Shown in pieces: positions 1-11,460 of a stretch of DNA of 64,000 bases. Under the pieces are notes generated by a model. The model did no database searches. It had not been told where the DNA came from and worked only from the letters and a program-made list of their open reading frames with translations. Source of the stretch: Stercorarius parasiticus. Lineage: Eukaryota; Chordata; Aves; Charadriiformes; Stercorariidae. Position numbers and translations under genes: made by a program. The stretch lies in the NCBI GenBank assembly GCA_013396915.1, contig VWZL01001354.1, positions 124,001 to 188,000 on the forward strand, written 5' to 3'. Each line of letters opens with the position of its first letter. The first letter of the stretch is position 1.

Positions 1-804
1 TATCAGTTCTATAGTACCATCTCGTTCCTATATCTGTTGGATTATCACAGGGCTTGGCTGTAGAATTTCCATCCCACTCCATTCCCTGTGTTGCTTCGCA
101 AGCAATATTGCACAGGGAATTGCAGATGTTGAATTCTTTGCATGCCAGCTGCCGCTGCTCTCTACCTCAGAAGCCTCTTGATTTTATACTTTTCCTTAAT
201 GTGTGAACAATGCTGTACTTTTGTATTTTTAGCCAATTTAGTAATTATTCCACAGATATGTTTCCTTGAACGGTGAATCCAAGTGTGGTGAAGAGAAAGT
301 CAGTTTATTCAGGACATTTATTCAAGTAGTTCCTGCTTCATAGCCTCTAGAATAAAAGCTAACCTTAATCCCTAATGCAAAGGAAGCGGGTATTTGTTTT
401 AACTAAATGTGCATTTGTATTTTGCTAGTGAAAAACAGTGATTGTTTTATTTCTGGAAACATGATTGAGCCTTAGGAGGGCTGCATAGGAGGGCATGACC
501 TCTGTAGGTGCAGAGAGCTTAGGTTTAAATACAGACAAGCAATTAATTTCATGAGAGAAAGTTGAAAACCAAAGGTCTGATTAATATTTAACTGTCATTA
601 ATATCTCCAAAGACTTCCTTTGGTTGATGTGTTTTTCCTATCTATTTGCAAGTTGTTGAGAACTTGGGAAGTTGTTGAGATAAAAAGTCAAGGTGGTGCC
701 ACTGCTATTATGTTTTCCAATCACCTGTTTAAATATGCCACTTTTTAAATGTGAGAAATTTTTCTCTAAGATGGTTTTTTTGTTGTTTGTTTTTTGTCTT
801 TAAG
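1..804 (+). other. UBAC2: UBAC2 intron 1, 3' part
   Basis: This is intronic sequence ending in a pyrimidine-rich tract and the AG at 803-804 that precedes the first visible UBAC2 exon. The exon after it begins in the middle of a tyrosine codon, so the upstream exon must supply the first base; that exon, with the start codon, lies outside the window. No other gene, repeat or RNA is recognisable here. Confidence 0.8.
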
Positions 805-932
805 ATAAGGCACCTTTGTCAAAGAGTCTGTTATTAGTCCCAAGTGCCATCTCGATTCTGTTGACTTTGCTCTTCCAACATTATCAGAAGTTCTTTGCAT
901 ATAACCTACAAGCTATAAAAGAGGATTTTCAG
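805..932 (+). CDS. UBAC2: UBAC2 coding exon 2 (N-terminal membrane region)
   Basis: UBAC2 is an ER-membrane, rhomboid-like pseudoprotease that binds ubiquitin through a C-terminal UBA domain and works with FAF2/UBXD8 and gp78 in ER-associated degradation and lipid-droplet control (family knowledge). This exon reads KAPLSKSLLLVPSA followed by a hydrophobic helix and ends in KEDFQ, corresponding to about residues 11-53 of the human protein as I recall it. It is bounded by ...gtctttaag at the 5' side and CAG|gtaaga at the 3' side. It starts inside a codon (the last two bases of TAT, Tyr) and ends at a codon boundary. The leucine-rich stretch would be the first transmembrane segment. The match over the whole exon makes the identification firm. 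Confidence 0.95.
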
Positions 933-2149
933 GTAAGAGTCAGTTCATTTTGTGTGGAAAGAGACTGCAAATGATGCTCTTCTATGTGATTTACCGCTCC
1001 CCCGCCCCAGTCTATTTCTCCTCTGGTTCTTTCCCTCTGTTCTTCCCAGCTTGTTCTTACCTTTTTTTATGTCACCGCAGTAGGCCACTATTTGGAAAAA
1101 GTGAGGACAAACTGGTCTGAAACTATCAACGTAGCTTTTCACTTCGTTCTTTTGTTTAGGAGATGATTGGGTTTGTATCATTTTTCTTCCACTGGCATTT
1201 GGAAGCTTGCTGTGAATAAAGTGTGATTTAACCCATGCAATAATATAAGTATTTTGATATGAATGTCGGTATCTTATTGTGCTTAGTTTTTGGGGTTGAA
1301 GAGGGCTATTGTGGTCAGGTGCTCTGATTAAATATGATTTATTTTATTAACAGAGGCCATAACTTTCACTCTGTAACTTCTGCTGTAGTTAGTTGTTGGA
1401 AACTAAAATTTTCCTGTTGAAGAGAACTGCTGCTTCTAATACGAAGTATTAGAATGTAAATTAGAATTAATGTTTTTATTCATGTAAAAACATGATGGGG
1501 GAATTTGCCATGCTCCCCACTAATGTGCTGAATTGTTTAATTATCTTACTAGACGTTTCTTGCTTATTCCCAGTTCAAACTGAGATACTTTATCTTCAGG
1601 TATTGTATCTCGTAAGGTTTTGTTCTCAGCTTAATTAAGAATCCTCTAGTATCAGTTGTAATGGTCAAAATAATGCACTTAGAAGTGATTAGTTAAGTTT
1701 TCTGGGGATTTTTTGGTTTGATTTTTTTTCTTTTTTGGAAATGGCATACTGCTGCTCAACAGAGAAGGGTCAGCAAATGCCTCTGTAATTATCTTACCCC
1801 ACATGTTTTACAGTTGCATCAGAAAAAAGTGTGTAGTCAACTTAATGTCTTTGAGAACGCCGACTGTAGCCTATAAGCCTTAAAGATTATTAGACCTAGC
1901 AAGTGATTCTCCATGCTGTTGCACTGTGAACTTTCTTGTCAAGAACAAGAGCTTTATTGTAATGATGTGGATTACAGCTCTGCAAGAGCACTGCTCATAT
2001 TTTCCAAGTGTCTTGCTAATGCTGTGTAGCAAGAATACCTAAATTAATATCTGTCTTTTAAAAGTGTTACAACCAAGCATTTGGGGAGGAGGAGGAGAAA
2101 GTCTGAGAAACTGTTCAAGTTTTAAGTGGAAATTTTGTGGGTTTGGGGT

Positions 2150-2172
2150 TTGTTTGTTTGTTTGTTTGTTCT
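2150..2172 (+). repeat. (TTTG)n simple repeat
   Basis: About five to six consecutive TTTG units within a T/G-rich stretch. It is an ordinary intronic microsatellite with no sign of function. Confidence 0.8.
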
Positions 2173-3204
2173 GCAGTTTGTCTTTAGAAGAGTTCTTTCC
2201 ATTTGTTTGATCTGCTGAAAATCAGCAGTAGCTGCGTTTTATTCAAAGAAACCATCTTTACTGTGTCTTAAGCATAAAACATTCGCAAGTGTCTGTAGAA
2301 GCTATGATACTTTTATTGTGATGCTTTGCGGAACTTGTGGGTTTGGGTTTTTTTCTTCCCTGAAATTGTTGTTTCATTTATTGTGATAGCCTTTGGAGTA
2401 AGCTATATACTATATAATTGTGAACCCCCGAGATCAGGGAGACCAGATCATTTGATGCGTGTCTGATGCTGATATTCAAATGAGAACCCTTAAAAGAAAA
2501 ATTGTTTAGAATAAATTCATCTACAGGGATGAGTTTAATGGAATGGAATTTTTCCAGAGACTGAACAGACATTTTGGATATTGGATATTAACACTTGTTA
2601 ACGCTGGTAGAGAGCGTAGGAAATAGTGTGCAGTTGAAGAAGACTGAATTTGATTTGGAAGGCAAAATATATACTGTCCAAAACTAAAAGATCTTTGTCT
2701 CCATAAAGCGGATCCTCAAGAGCAGTGAAGATGCTGTGTGTAAAATGAAGATCTTTATTACATTAGACCTATGTATTTTTTAAGTAGGTTTTAATTTTTT
2801 AAGTAGGCTGAAGTAAAGAGCAATTAGGCTTAGAAGCCTTCCATAGTCTATGCGAGGGCTGTTCAGTTAATGTGTGTCATGAAATGTTGAGCTGCAGTGT
2901 CACAGCCCTGGCAGTTTGGACTTCAGGAGGGGTGGTACTCATGCTGCTGGCTAGGTTTTAACATTGGGCATGTTGACATGGAATAGCTAGAATGGTGAGG
3001 TCCCACTTCTTTCTTCTTGTTCAGTCCTCTGGTATGCTGGGGAAGTTAGAGGCGGAAGCATCAGTTAAGGCCTAAAGACCTTGAGAAACGTAAGGCCCAG
3101 GTAGTGTGTTGGCACTTGGACTTCCACGGAGGGGAGTATGCGTAGTGGGATGGGACTTAGGAAATGGAGCAGGGAGAGACAAAGATAAGATGGAAACTAG
3201 CGAG

Positions 3205-3745
3205 GGAGATGAAGGACAGCAAGTGAGGTTTCTGTAAGTACATCTGCAACAAAAGAAAGGCTTAAGGAGAGCATGGGTCCAGTCCTTATTGTGGCAGGGG
3301 GCCTAGGTGACAAGAAATATGGAAAATGCTGAGGTATTCAGGCAGATATACTTATTGGTTTGTACTAGTATGTTTTGCCTTCAGGCCTCCAAGGTCACTA
3401 AACCTCCTAGCAAAGCCTGCAAGAGTGAAGCACTATCCACTGTGAGAAAAACAGAGTTAGGGATCATTTAACCCAAGTTAATGGGACCAGATGGATTGCC
3501 TCGGAGGGTGCCAAAGGAGCTGGAAGTGTAATTGTGAGATCTTTCTCTAGAATCTTTGAAAGGTCTTGGCAGAAGGAAGGTCGTGACTGGATAAAGGCTA
3601 ATGTCACAGCCGTCTTCAGGAAGGGCAGGAAGGAAAATCCATGTAACATCAGGCCACTCAGCCTTACCTTAGTCCCTAGGAAGATGATGGAGCAGATCTT
3701 TTTAAAGCCATTTCTGAATACATGCAGGACACAAAGGTGACTGGG
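3205..3745 (+). mobile_element. CR1 LINE, outer copy, 5' segment (degenerate)
   Basis: Frames broken by stops still read as CR1 ORF2. From about 3235 the DNA resembles the linker before the reverse transcriptase (an ISNKRK-like stretch). At 3480-3740 come RT fingers landmarks: a GPDGLP-like start, an ANVTAVFRKGRKE block and a PLSLT block. The RT reading stops at about 3745 and its palm continuation (YLDFSWAF) appears only at 6949. This segment is therefore interpreted as the left half of an old CR1 split by a later insertion. The element is inactive: stops and frameshifts throughout. Confidence 0.75.
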
Positions 3746-6700
3746 AGCAGCCAACCAAGGTGAAGTGGACAGATCTTGTGCGTCACAATTGGTTGCACAG
3801 CTGGTGTTGGCAACAGGGTTTTGTGCCCATAGGACCTTCTCTGAGGATTGAGGACTACTTGGAAGAGATGGGACCCACCTAACCGAGTGGGACAACAGCA
3901 TCTTTGCTAACAGGTTGACCAACTTGGTGAGGAGGTTGGAGGAGACAGGAACAACACAGGAGGGAGATGACAGCCCACAGTCAAGTGAGGAGGCAGTGGA
4001 CTGGGTTGGCCAGCTAAGGCTACAGGGTGACATGAGCAGAGGGGATCTTGTAATCAACAAAACAGGACTGAAAGGGCCCTATTTCAAGTGTATGCACATA
4101 AATAAGGAAGTGCATACAGGACGGCATTATGTGGAACACCCCCGTATGTTTTCTGGGAAATCAGCACAACTGGGTGCCTATCAGAAGTGTCTGTACACTA
4201 GTGCTTGCTACACAGAGAACAAATAAGAGGCATTAGAGGTCATATGCCATTACAGGGCTACAATCTCACTGGAGTCACAGAGATGTGGTAGGTTAGCTCG
4301 TGTGATGGGAGTGCTGCAACAGGCAGATAGAAGTTCTTTAGGAAAGACAGACTAGGCGGGAAATTGCTCTTTACGTGAAAGAGCAGCAGGACTGCACAGA
4401 GCTTTGTCCTGGGACATGAGGAAGTTGAGAGTCTATGGGTCAGGATTAGGGGGCAGACCAACACAGCCAACTTTGGTGGTGGTGTTTGCTACAGGCCACC
4501 TGATCATAAAGAAGTAGATGAGGCCTTCCTCAGACATCTGGAAGAAACCTCACAATTTCAGGCGATGGCTCTCATGGAGCACTTTAACCATCCTGATATG
4601 TGGTGGGAAGGCAACACAGCAAGGCACAAGCAGTCGAGGAGGTTTCTGGAGTGCATTGATAGCAACTTCCTAACACAAATCATTGAGGAGCTGATGAGGG
4701 GAGATGTTTTGTCTGGACCTCATACTTACAAACAAGGAAGAGGAACTGGTTGGGCATGTGAAGATCAGGGGCAGCCTCGGTTGCAGTGATCATGAGATGG
4801 TGAAGTTCAGAGTCCTGAGAGGAGGGGACAAGGCAAATTGCAGGATTGCAACCCTGGCTTCAGGAGAGCGGACTTTGGCCTGTTCAGAGATCTGCTTGGA
4901 AGACTCCTATGGGATACAGTTCCAGAAAAAAAGTGTACCAGCAGATCTGGTTGGTTTTCGAGGATCATGTCCTTCAAGCTCAAGAATGGCTCATCCGGTG
5001 TGCAGGAAGTCAAGTGAAGGTGTCAGGAGGCCTGCATGGATGAACACGGAGCTCCTTTTATGTTTGACTAAACTCAAACATAAAAACAAAGCACACAAGA
5101 GGTAGAAGCAGATCAGGTGACCTGGGAGGAATATAGAGACATTGTCTGAGCGTGCAAGGATGGATTAGGAAAGCCAGAGCCCACCTAGAGTTGAATCTGA
5201 CAAAGGATGTGAAGGGCAACAAGAAGGGCTTCTACAGGAATATCACCAAATGGAAGACTAAGGAAAAGGTGGGCCTGCTGCTGCATGGGAATGGGGACTG
5301 GGAGACAGAAGACACAGAAAATGCCGAGATATCCAGTGTTTGCATTGCCTCAGTTCTTTACTAGCAAGACTTGTTTTCAGCAGTCCCAGGCCCCTGACAT
5401 CAGTGCAAAGGTCTGGAGCAACGAAGGCTTAAACTCGATGAAGGAGGATCAGGCTAGGGAACGTTTAAACTAACTGGACATACACAAGTCCATGAGTCCT
5501 GATGGTATACACCCACAAGTTTTGAAGGAGTTGGCTTGTGTCACTGTGAGGCCACTCTGGATTATCTCTGAAAGGTCATTGCAGTCAAGGAAGCTTCCTG
5601 AGGACTGGAAGAAAGTAGATGTCATTCCTATCTTCAGGAATGGCAAGCAAGGAGACTGGAGAACTACAGGCCAGTCAGCATCATCTGGATCTCTGGGAAG
5701 GTGATGAAACAAGTCCTCCTAGAAATAATTTTCAGACACAACGATAAAGTGACTGGGTGTAATTGGCACAGATTTATGAAGTGAAATCTTGACTAACCTG
5801 ATAACCTTCTATGATGAGGGTAGATGACTGTCTTAGTGGGTGAGGGGAGAAAAGTGGATGTTGTTTATTTTGACCTTAGTATAGCTTTTTACGCTGTCTC
5901 CCATAACATCCTCAGACAAACTGATAAAGTACAACTGAGATAAGTGGGCAGTGAAGTGGACTGAAACATGGCTGAATTGATGGACTCACAGGGTTGTGAT
6001 CAGTGGTACAAAGTCCAGCTGGAGGCCAGTCATTAGTGGTGTACACCAGGGATGAATATGGGGGCCAGTACTATTTAGTGTCTTCATAACATGGACAGCA
6101 GAACAGAGCGTGTTCTCAACAAGCCTGTGGATGATGTAAAACTAGTTGATACACCAGTTAGTTCTTCTGCCATTCAGAGAGGAGAAGAGGGTCAACAGGA
6201 ATCTTATGAAGTTCAGCAAAGGCAAATGCAAAGTCCCACCCCTGGAGAAGAGTAACCCCGTGCACCTGTACAAGCTGGGGGCTGACCAGCTGGAAATTCG
6301 CTTTACAGAAAAGGCCCCAGGGGTCCTAGCGGAGACTAAGTTGAACATGAGCCAGCAATGCAGCATTGTGGCTAAAAAGGCCAACAGCATCCTGGGCTGC
6401 GTTAGGAAGAGCCTCGCAAGGAGGCCTGGTGGGGCGATCCTTCCTCTCTATTCAGCCTCAGTGAGACCTCATCTGGAGTCCTGTCCCTTGTGCTGGGCCT
6501 CCTGAGTAGAAGATAGACCTTGACATACTGCAGGGAGTCTGGATTAAGGCCACCAAGTATGGTCAGGGGCTGGAGCATTTGGCATATGAGGAGAGGCTGA
6601 GAGAGCTGAGATTGTTTAGCCTGGAGAAGAGAAGGCTTATGGTGGATCTTACCAGTGTGTGTAAACACCTGACAGGAGGGAGCCAGGCCCAGTGAAAGGA

Positions 6701-6948
6701 CAGGAGGCAATGGGCACAAATGGAAATACAAGAAATTCCATTTAAAGAAAAAGCTTTTTTACTGTAAGGCTGATGGAACAGAGGAACAACTTCCCCAGAG
6801 AAATTGCATAGTCTCCATCCTTGGAGATATTCAAAACCAGGCTGGACATGGTCAGTTAACGTCGTGCTCTAGTTGACTTTGAGTGAGGATGTCAGACTAG
6901 ATGATCTCCAGAGGTCCTTTCCTACCTCAACCATTCTGTGATTCTATG
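3746..6948 (+). mobile_element. CR1 LINE, inner copy, ~3.2 kb with endonuclease and RT remnants
   Basis: A comparatively long CR1 copy; most bird CR1 copies are short 3' fragments. In order it shows a leading segment (LKGPYFKC at about 4070), an endonuclease-like region with a degraded FNHPD block (about 4580-4620) and a SDHEMVKF block (about 4787-4810), a linker, RT fingers (SPDGIHPQVLKEL at about 5495, RKLPEDWKK at about 5590), an RT palm (VYFDLSIAF at about 5860; an FADD-like block reading PVDD at about 6125), a C-terminal region (NMSQQC at about 6345) and a CR1 3' UTR ending in ATTCTGTGATTCTATGA at about 6933-6948. Many stops and frameshifts make it non-coding today. It interrupts the outer CR1; the left boundary is approximate. 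Confidence 0.8.
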
Positions 6949-8142
6949 AAAGTAATGCCTGACCAACTGGTTGCTTTCCTCCATGAGGCAAGTGGTGCTG
7001 CATATAGCAGGGAGTCAGTGGATTTTGTGTACCTTGACTTTAGCTGGGCCTTTAACCCAGTCTTCCATGATGTCCTTGAAGCCAAATTGGTGAGATATGT
7101 ACTGAATAAGTGGACAAGATGATGGGTGGAAAATTGGCTGGATTCTCAATGGAGTTATGGTCATTAGTGCAAAGTCCACTTGGCAGGTATTCATTAGGGG
7201 AGGGCCCCTCAAAGATCAGTATTGGCACCAGTACCATTTAATGTCTTCATTAGTGACCTGGATGATGGGATGGAGTGCTCTCTAAGCAAGTTTTTGGGTG
7301 ATCCAAAATTGGTGGGAATGGTCAATATGTTGGAAGGGCTGCTATTCAGAGAGCCCAAGAAATGGGCTGATGAGAACTTCATGAATTGGAATGTCCTGCT
7401 TCTGGGATGGAATAACCCCAGGCTGCAACAGTGCAGGCAGGGGGGAGGAGAGGGGCAAGTGCTTGGGAAGTAGCTCTGCAGAGAAGGAGCTGTGGATCTT
7501 GGTGGACAACAGGAGTCAACAGTGCGCTCTTGCAGCCAAGAACACCAACCATCTTATGGACTGTATTAGTGAGACTGTGGCCAGTAGATTGAGGCAAGTG
7601 ATCCTACTCCTCTAGTTGATGCAGTGCTCTAGATGTGGTCTAACAACAGCCCAGTTCTGGGATCCTCAGTACAAGAAAGATATGAACGCAATGGAGCGTG
7701 TCCGCCAGGACAGTCAGGGGGTTGGAACGTGTGACATACAAGGAGGGGCTGAGACAACTGGGTCTGTCCAGCCTCAAGAAGAGAAAGCAAAGAGGAGACA
7801 CCTTATTGCTGTCCACAAGTACCTGATCGGAAGCTATAGAGAAGCTGGAGCCAGAGTCTGCTCAGAGGTGCACTGAGGTTGTGCAAGAGATAGTGGATGC
7901 AAGGTGGAAGATCAGAAATTCTGCCTAGATGTAAGGATTTGATTTAGTTTTTTAAACCATGGAGGTGGCCAAACACTGGCACAGGTTGCCCGGAGAGGTT
8001 ATGGAATCTCCATCCTTGGAGGTGATCACTTGATGTGGCCCCGAGCAAGCTGATCTGATTAGACCTGCTTAGAGCAGTACACTGGACTAGTTGGTATCTC
8101 AAGGTTGCTTCAAAAATAATTGTTTTTTCTGTAATTCTACAA
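6949..8142 (+). mobile_element. CR1 LINE, outer copy, 3' segment (degenerate)
   Basis: Resumes CR1 RT exactly where the outer left half broke off: VDFVYLDFSWAF at about 7020-7055, then a FISDLDDGMECSLSKF block at about 7245-7290 in which the catalytic DD is lost (the FADD position reads FLGD). A C-terminal region and a degraded 3' UTR follow; the tail at about 8128-8142 is a mutated form of the usual ATTCTATGA ending. It is more diverged than the inner copy, as expected for the older host element. It has no coding capacity. Confidence 0.7.
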
Positions 8143-8438
8143 TTTACCAGGGTTGTGATTTCCATTTTTATTTGTAAATGTAAACTAGGGAAATAAAAAT
8201 GTATTTGATTGCATTTCAATTGTAGATTTATTTTCACAGGTACCTCTTCCTTGAAAATATTTTATTTTTAAACAGACTGTTTGAACTCTCCATAACATTC
8301 TACTCTCTTTATTTCCCTCCTTAAACACACTGCATTCCTGTTGTCTGAATTCGGTATTATATTCACTCTAAGCACAAATTCTGTAAAGAATTTCCTTGAA
8401 GGAAGAGAGACTTAACATGACAATCTTTAACCTTCTAG

Positions 8439-8558
8439 ATTTGGAGAATTGTATGTGGGAGAACAATATGTCTTGATTTGAAAGACACGTTCTGCAGCAG
8501 TCTGCTCATTTACAACTTTAGAATATTTGAAAGAAGATATGGCAGCCGAAAATTTTCA
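8439..8558 (+). CDS. UBAC2: UBAC2 coding exon 3
   Basis: A 120-base, 40-codon exon of the ER-membrane protein UBAC2, phase 0 at both ends. The acceptor is ccttctag and the donor is TCA|gtgagt. It reads IWRIVCGRTICLDLKDTF followed by a SSLLIYNFRIFERRYGSRK segment, which matches the human protein nearly residue for residue at about positions 54-93 as I recall it. In rhomboid-like proteins this part spans the first luminal loop and the next membrane helix. It continues directly from exon 2 (DFQ) in frame. Confidence 0.96.
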
Positions 8559-9012
8559 GTGAGTTCCAGTTGTTATTTTTTTTTTTAACAGAAACTGTTT
8601 TCTATGCTGTTTATGTTCTCATAGTCTTGGATTAATATTGCAGTTTTATTACTGGCATTTTGGATAGAAATTTTTGTTAAAGGGTTTTAAAAATAATTCG
8701 GTTTCCATATATCTAAATTTCTATTGATAATATCTTGCAGTTGGTAGATTATTCTAATTAAAGTTTGCAGCTATATCAGTTGAAAGTTATCAGACCCATA
8801 GAATTTAATTTTGTTAACAAATTAAACTTCGTTCTTCAGTGTCTAGACATGTAGATGTGGAATTATTAATTATTATTAATTGTGCTAAAGATTTTATTTG
8901 TCTTAATTGAACTAGTATAGTGGTTTTCTTGTTTTTTCTTTTATTTAGAGATACATTAAAACCTTGTTTTTAAACTGTTGAATTAATTCAAATTAAACTT
9001 TTTTCTTTCCAG
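8559..9012 (+). other. UBAC2: UBAC2 intron 3
   Basis: A short AT-rich intron of 454 bases between GT at 8559 and AG at 9011-9012, with no repeat or other gene. Confidence 0.93.
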
Positions 9013-9119
9013 TCCTTTTTACTGGGTGCCTGGATGCTCTCAGCTTTGTTTGATCTTCTCCTTGTAGAAATCGCTGAGTATATATTTGGCATCACCATCA
9101 ACAGCTTGCCTTCTGGTTT
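9013..9119 (+). CDS. UBAC2: UBAC2 coding exon 4
   Basis: A 107-base exon encoding SFLLGAWMLSALFDLLL, a membrane helix, and then a loop ending in SLPSGF. The final Phe codon is split: TT here and the C at 58466. The acceptor is ttttctttccag and the donor is TTT|gtaagt. Compared with the human sequence as I recall it (near residues 94-129), the loop after the helix seems one residue shorter. The intron that follows is the roughly 49 kb one hosting GPR18 and GPR183. Confidence 0.95.
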
Positions 9120-10109
9120 GTAAGTAGCTCCTAAGGGATTGGTTATTTTAGATGTAATTTCAAGGGATTATTTTGTGCAGATTTTAATTTAAAAAAAACC
9201 AAAACTCTTCATGTAACCCTTCAAATTAAATTTAATCCTTTTTTGAATTACAGTGTAAAGGTTCTTGTCACAACTTATCTTTTCAAACACTCATTTCCTA
9301 GTTGTGATCTGTGGTTAATTAATTTATAATTTTATCTATATAATGATTACTTTCCATTCTGCTAGTCCTGTTTCCGCTATCAGCATGACTGAAACACTGC
9401 TTGCAGTGCACAAATTATCGCCATATTTGGTTTTATTCAATTCCGTAAATCTGAAAACTGAAATTAGGTTGGTGCTGATTTCTTTCTTAAATCACAAAGA
9501 TGGCACAACTGTAATTCATATCTTTATGTTCACTTTTAAATGCGTATGCAGTTATATGCATTCCATATTGGTATTTCGTATGCTTGTGTTTCAAAAATTG
9601 AGTGCTAGAGCATGTTATACCATTTAGTGCTTGCATCTGAAGTTCTTAAAGCTGTAAGGTATTTAGTGGTTCAGTTTTGCGTAATCTGTATTTGAGATTT
9701 CTGCACTTAGTAAGAGTTGCACATGTTACAGTAGAGCTGTAGAGCTTGCAGAGCCTTTGTGGTTAAGCTTCTGACAAGCGACATCAGCCTCATACAGGCT
9801 TGAGTTTCCATGTGTTTCATGCCCTGAATTCATAATTAAAGCTCTTGGAGTGAAATTTTTAATACCAAACACCATGCTAGCCTTTTTTTACTTCTACTTG
9901 TTTAGTGTGTCTCTTAAGGGCTGATTTAATAAGGAAGAACAAGCATGCGTTCGACATTATGAAGATACATTTTTTTTGTAGTGTGTGAGTATTCAAAAGG
10001 AGTCGAAAGCTTGAGTAGTACTGCAGTTATGCATCATGTTTGCTACCTTGAAGTCTGTAGCTGGGACACAGGCTGCTAGTGTGTCTGCACAAATTCAGTA
10101 TTTTCATTT
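9120..10109 (+). other. UBAC2 intron 4, segment before the CR1
   Basis: AT-rich intronic sequence. A reading frame of 94 codons at 9343-9627 looks like a chance ORF: no family resemblance and low-complexity composition. Nothing else is recognisable. Confidence 0.8.
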
Positions 10110-10826
10110 CAGTATTTTCAGGTTGGGGGCTGATCTGCTGGAGAGCAGCTCGGTGGAAAGAGACCTGGGAATCCTGGTGGACAACAGGATGACCATGAGC
10201 CAGCAATGTGCCCTTGTGGCCAGGAAGGCCAATGGCATCCTGGGGTGCATCAAGAAGAGTGTGGCAAGCAGGTTGAGAGAGGTCATCCTCCCCCTCTACT
10301 CTGCCTTGGTGAGGCCGCACCTGGAGTACTGTGTCCAGTTCTGGGCTCCCCAGTTCAAGAAGGACAGGGAACTGCTGGAGAGGGTGCAGCAAAGGGCTAC
10401 CAAGATGGTTAGGGGACTGGAACAGCTCTCTTAGGAAGAAAGGCTGAGGGATTTGGGTCTCTTCGGTCTGGAAGAAAGATGGCTGAGGGGGGATCTTATC
10501 AACACTTACAAATACTTAAAGGGTGGGTGTCAGGAGGATGGGGCCAGGCTCTTTTCTGTGGTGCCCGGCAACAGGACAAGAGGTAACGGGCACAAATTTG
10601 AGCATAGGAAGTTCCACCTAAACATGAGAAGGAACTTCTTTCCTTTGAGGGTGGCAGAGCACTGGAACAGGCTGCCCAGAGAGATGGTGGAGTCTCCATC
10701 TCTGGAGACATTCAAAACCCACCTGGACGCGTTCCTGTGCAACCTGCTCTAGGTGACCCTGCTCTGGCAGGGGGGTTGGACTAGATGATCTCCAGAGGTC
10801 CCTTTCAACCCTATGATTCTATGATC
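10110..10826 (+). mobile_element. CR1 LINE 3' fragment, relatively young
   Basis: The best preserved CR1 piece in the window. A frame at about 10120-10434 encodes the C-terminal part of CR1 ORF2 ([20 protein letters not shown] at the start, [18 protein letters not shown] later). After a stop it continues at 10453-10752 with [15 protein letters not shown] and [18 protein letters not shown] typical 3' UTR follows (GGGGTTGGACTAGATGATC) with the tail CTATGATTCTATGATC. The 5' end is truncated, as is usual. Its strand is the sense of UBAC2 and antisense to GPR18, whose stop codon is about 0.63 kb away. Confidence 0.9.
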
Positions 10827-11460
10827 TGTGTAAAAAGATACTCTGTGGAAGAGTAGGGTGTAATAAATGTGCACATCACACCCACAGGGAACTAATGAAC
10901 AGTTTGACTATCATACCTTTTGATAGTATTTTTATCTATAACTACAGAATGTTGTCAGTTACAAAGAAATCAACATCAAAGAAATTTTTAGTTGAATGAA
11001 ATATAACTGTTACATATGCTTTCTCTTTACGTCATGCTAACATTGATCTCGAGAGAATTAAGCTAATTTTAGAAGTGTGGGATATACAATATTTCCAGGA
11101 GCATTTGTTGTGCAAATATAAAATAATTAATATATACATTGCATCATAATTCTTCACTGTTGTCTGCTTTATTATACTAATACTCATGTCTGGCAATATT
11201 CACAATCTTTTGAGATGACAAAAGCATTGGAAAGTTTAACACTGATACTAGGTTTTAGTTCATTTCAGATTTACAAAAGCTGTTGAGTAAATATAAAGAG
11301 GTGCAATTATTATTCTGCTTCTCTCATATTTACAGTGCAACAATTATATCTTGTTTCTTCTGGCTATAGAACATTCTTCAGTGTAGTAAGAATGCTAGAA
11401 TTCAGAAAAATAATCACTTGTTTACATTATAAAATTCCCCCGACTTTTATTTTCCTCTTT
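10827..11460 (+). other. Intron 4 segment / 3' flank of GPR18
   Basis: AT-rich sequence downstream of GPR18 on its own strand. It likely includes the GPR18 3' UTR; possible polyadenylation hexamers are listed separately. No other feature is seen. Confidence 0.6.
11168..11173 (-). terminator. GPR18: Possible GPR18 polyadenylation signal (AATAAA)
   Basis: The minus strand reads AATAAA about 290 bases past the GPR18 stop codon. A second AATAAA lies at 11446-11451, only about 10 bases past the stop, which would give an unusually short 3' UTR. Hexamers are common by chance in AT-rich DNA, so the assignment is tentative; 3'-end RNA data would settle it. Confidence 0.3.

Larger units (their letters stand above)
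933..8438 (+). other. UBAC2: UBAC2 intron 2
   Basis: Intron of about 7.5 kb between exons 2 and 3. The first 2.2 kb is AT-rich with no recognisable element apart from a (TTTG)n run near 2150-2172 and a small palindrome at 1434-1454 (9-base arms around GAA). From about 3205 to 8142 it is filled by two nested CR1 retrotransposon copies, listed separately. It ends with ...ccttctag before exon 3. Confidence 0.9.

Noticed and set aside
10027..10392. 121-codon minus-strand frame as a gene
   Set aside because: It is antisense to the CR1 ORF2 remnant at 10110-10826.
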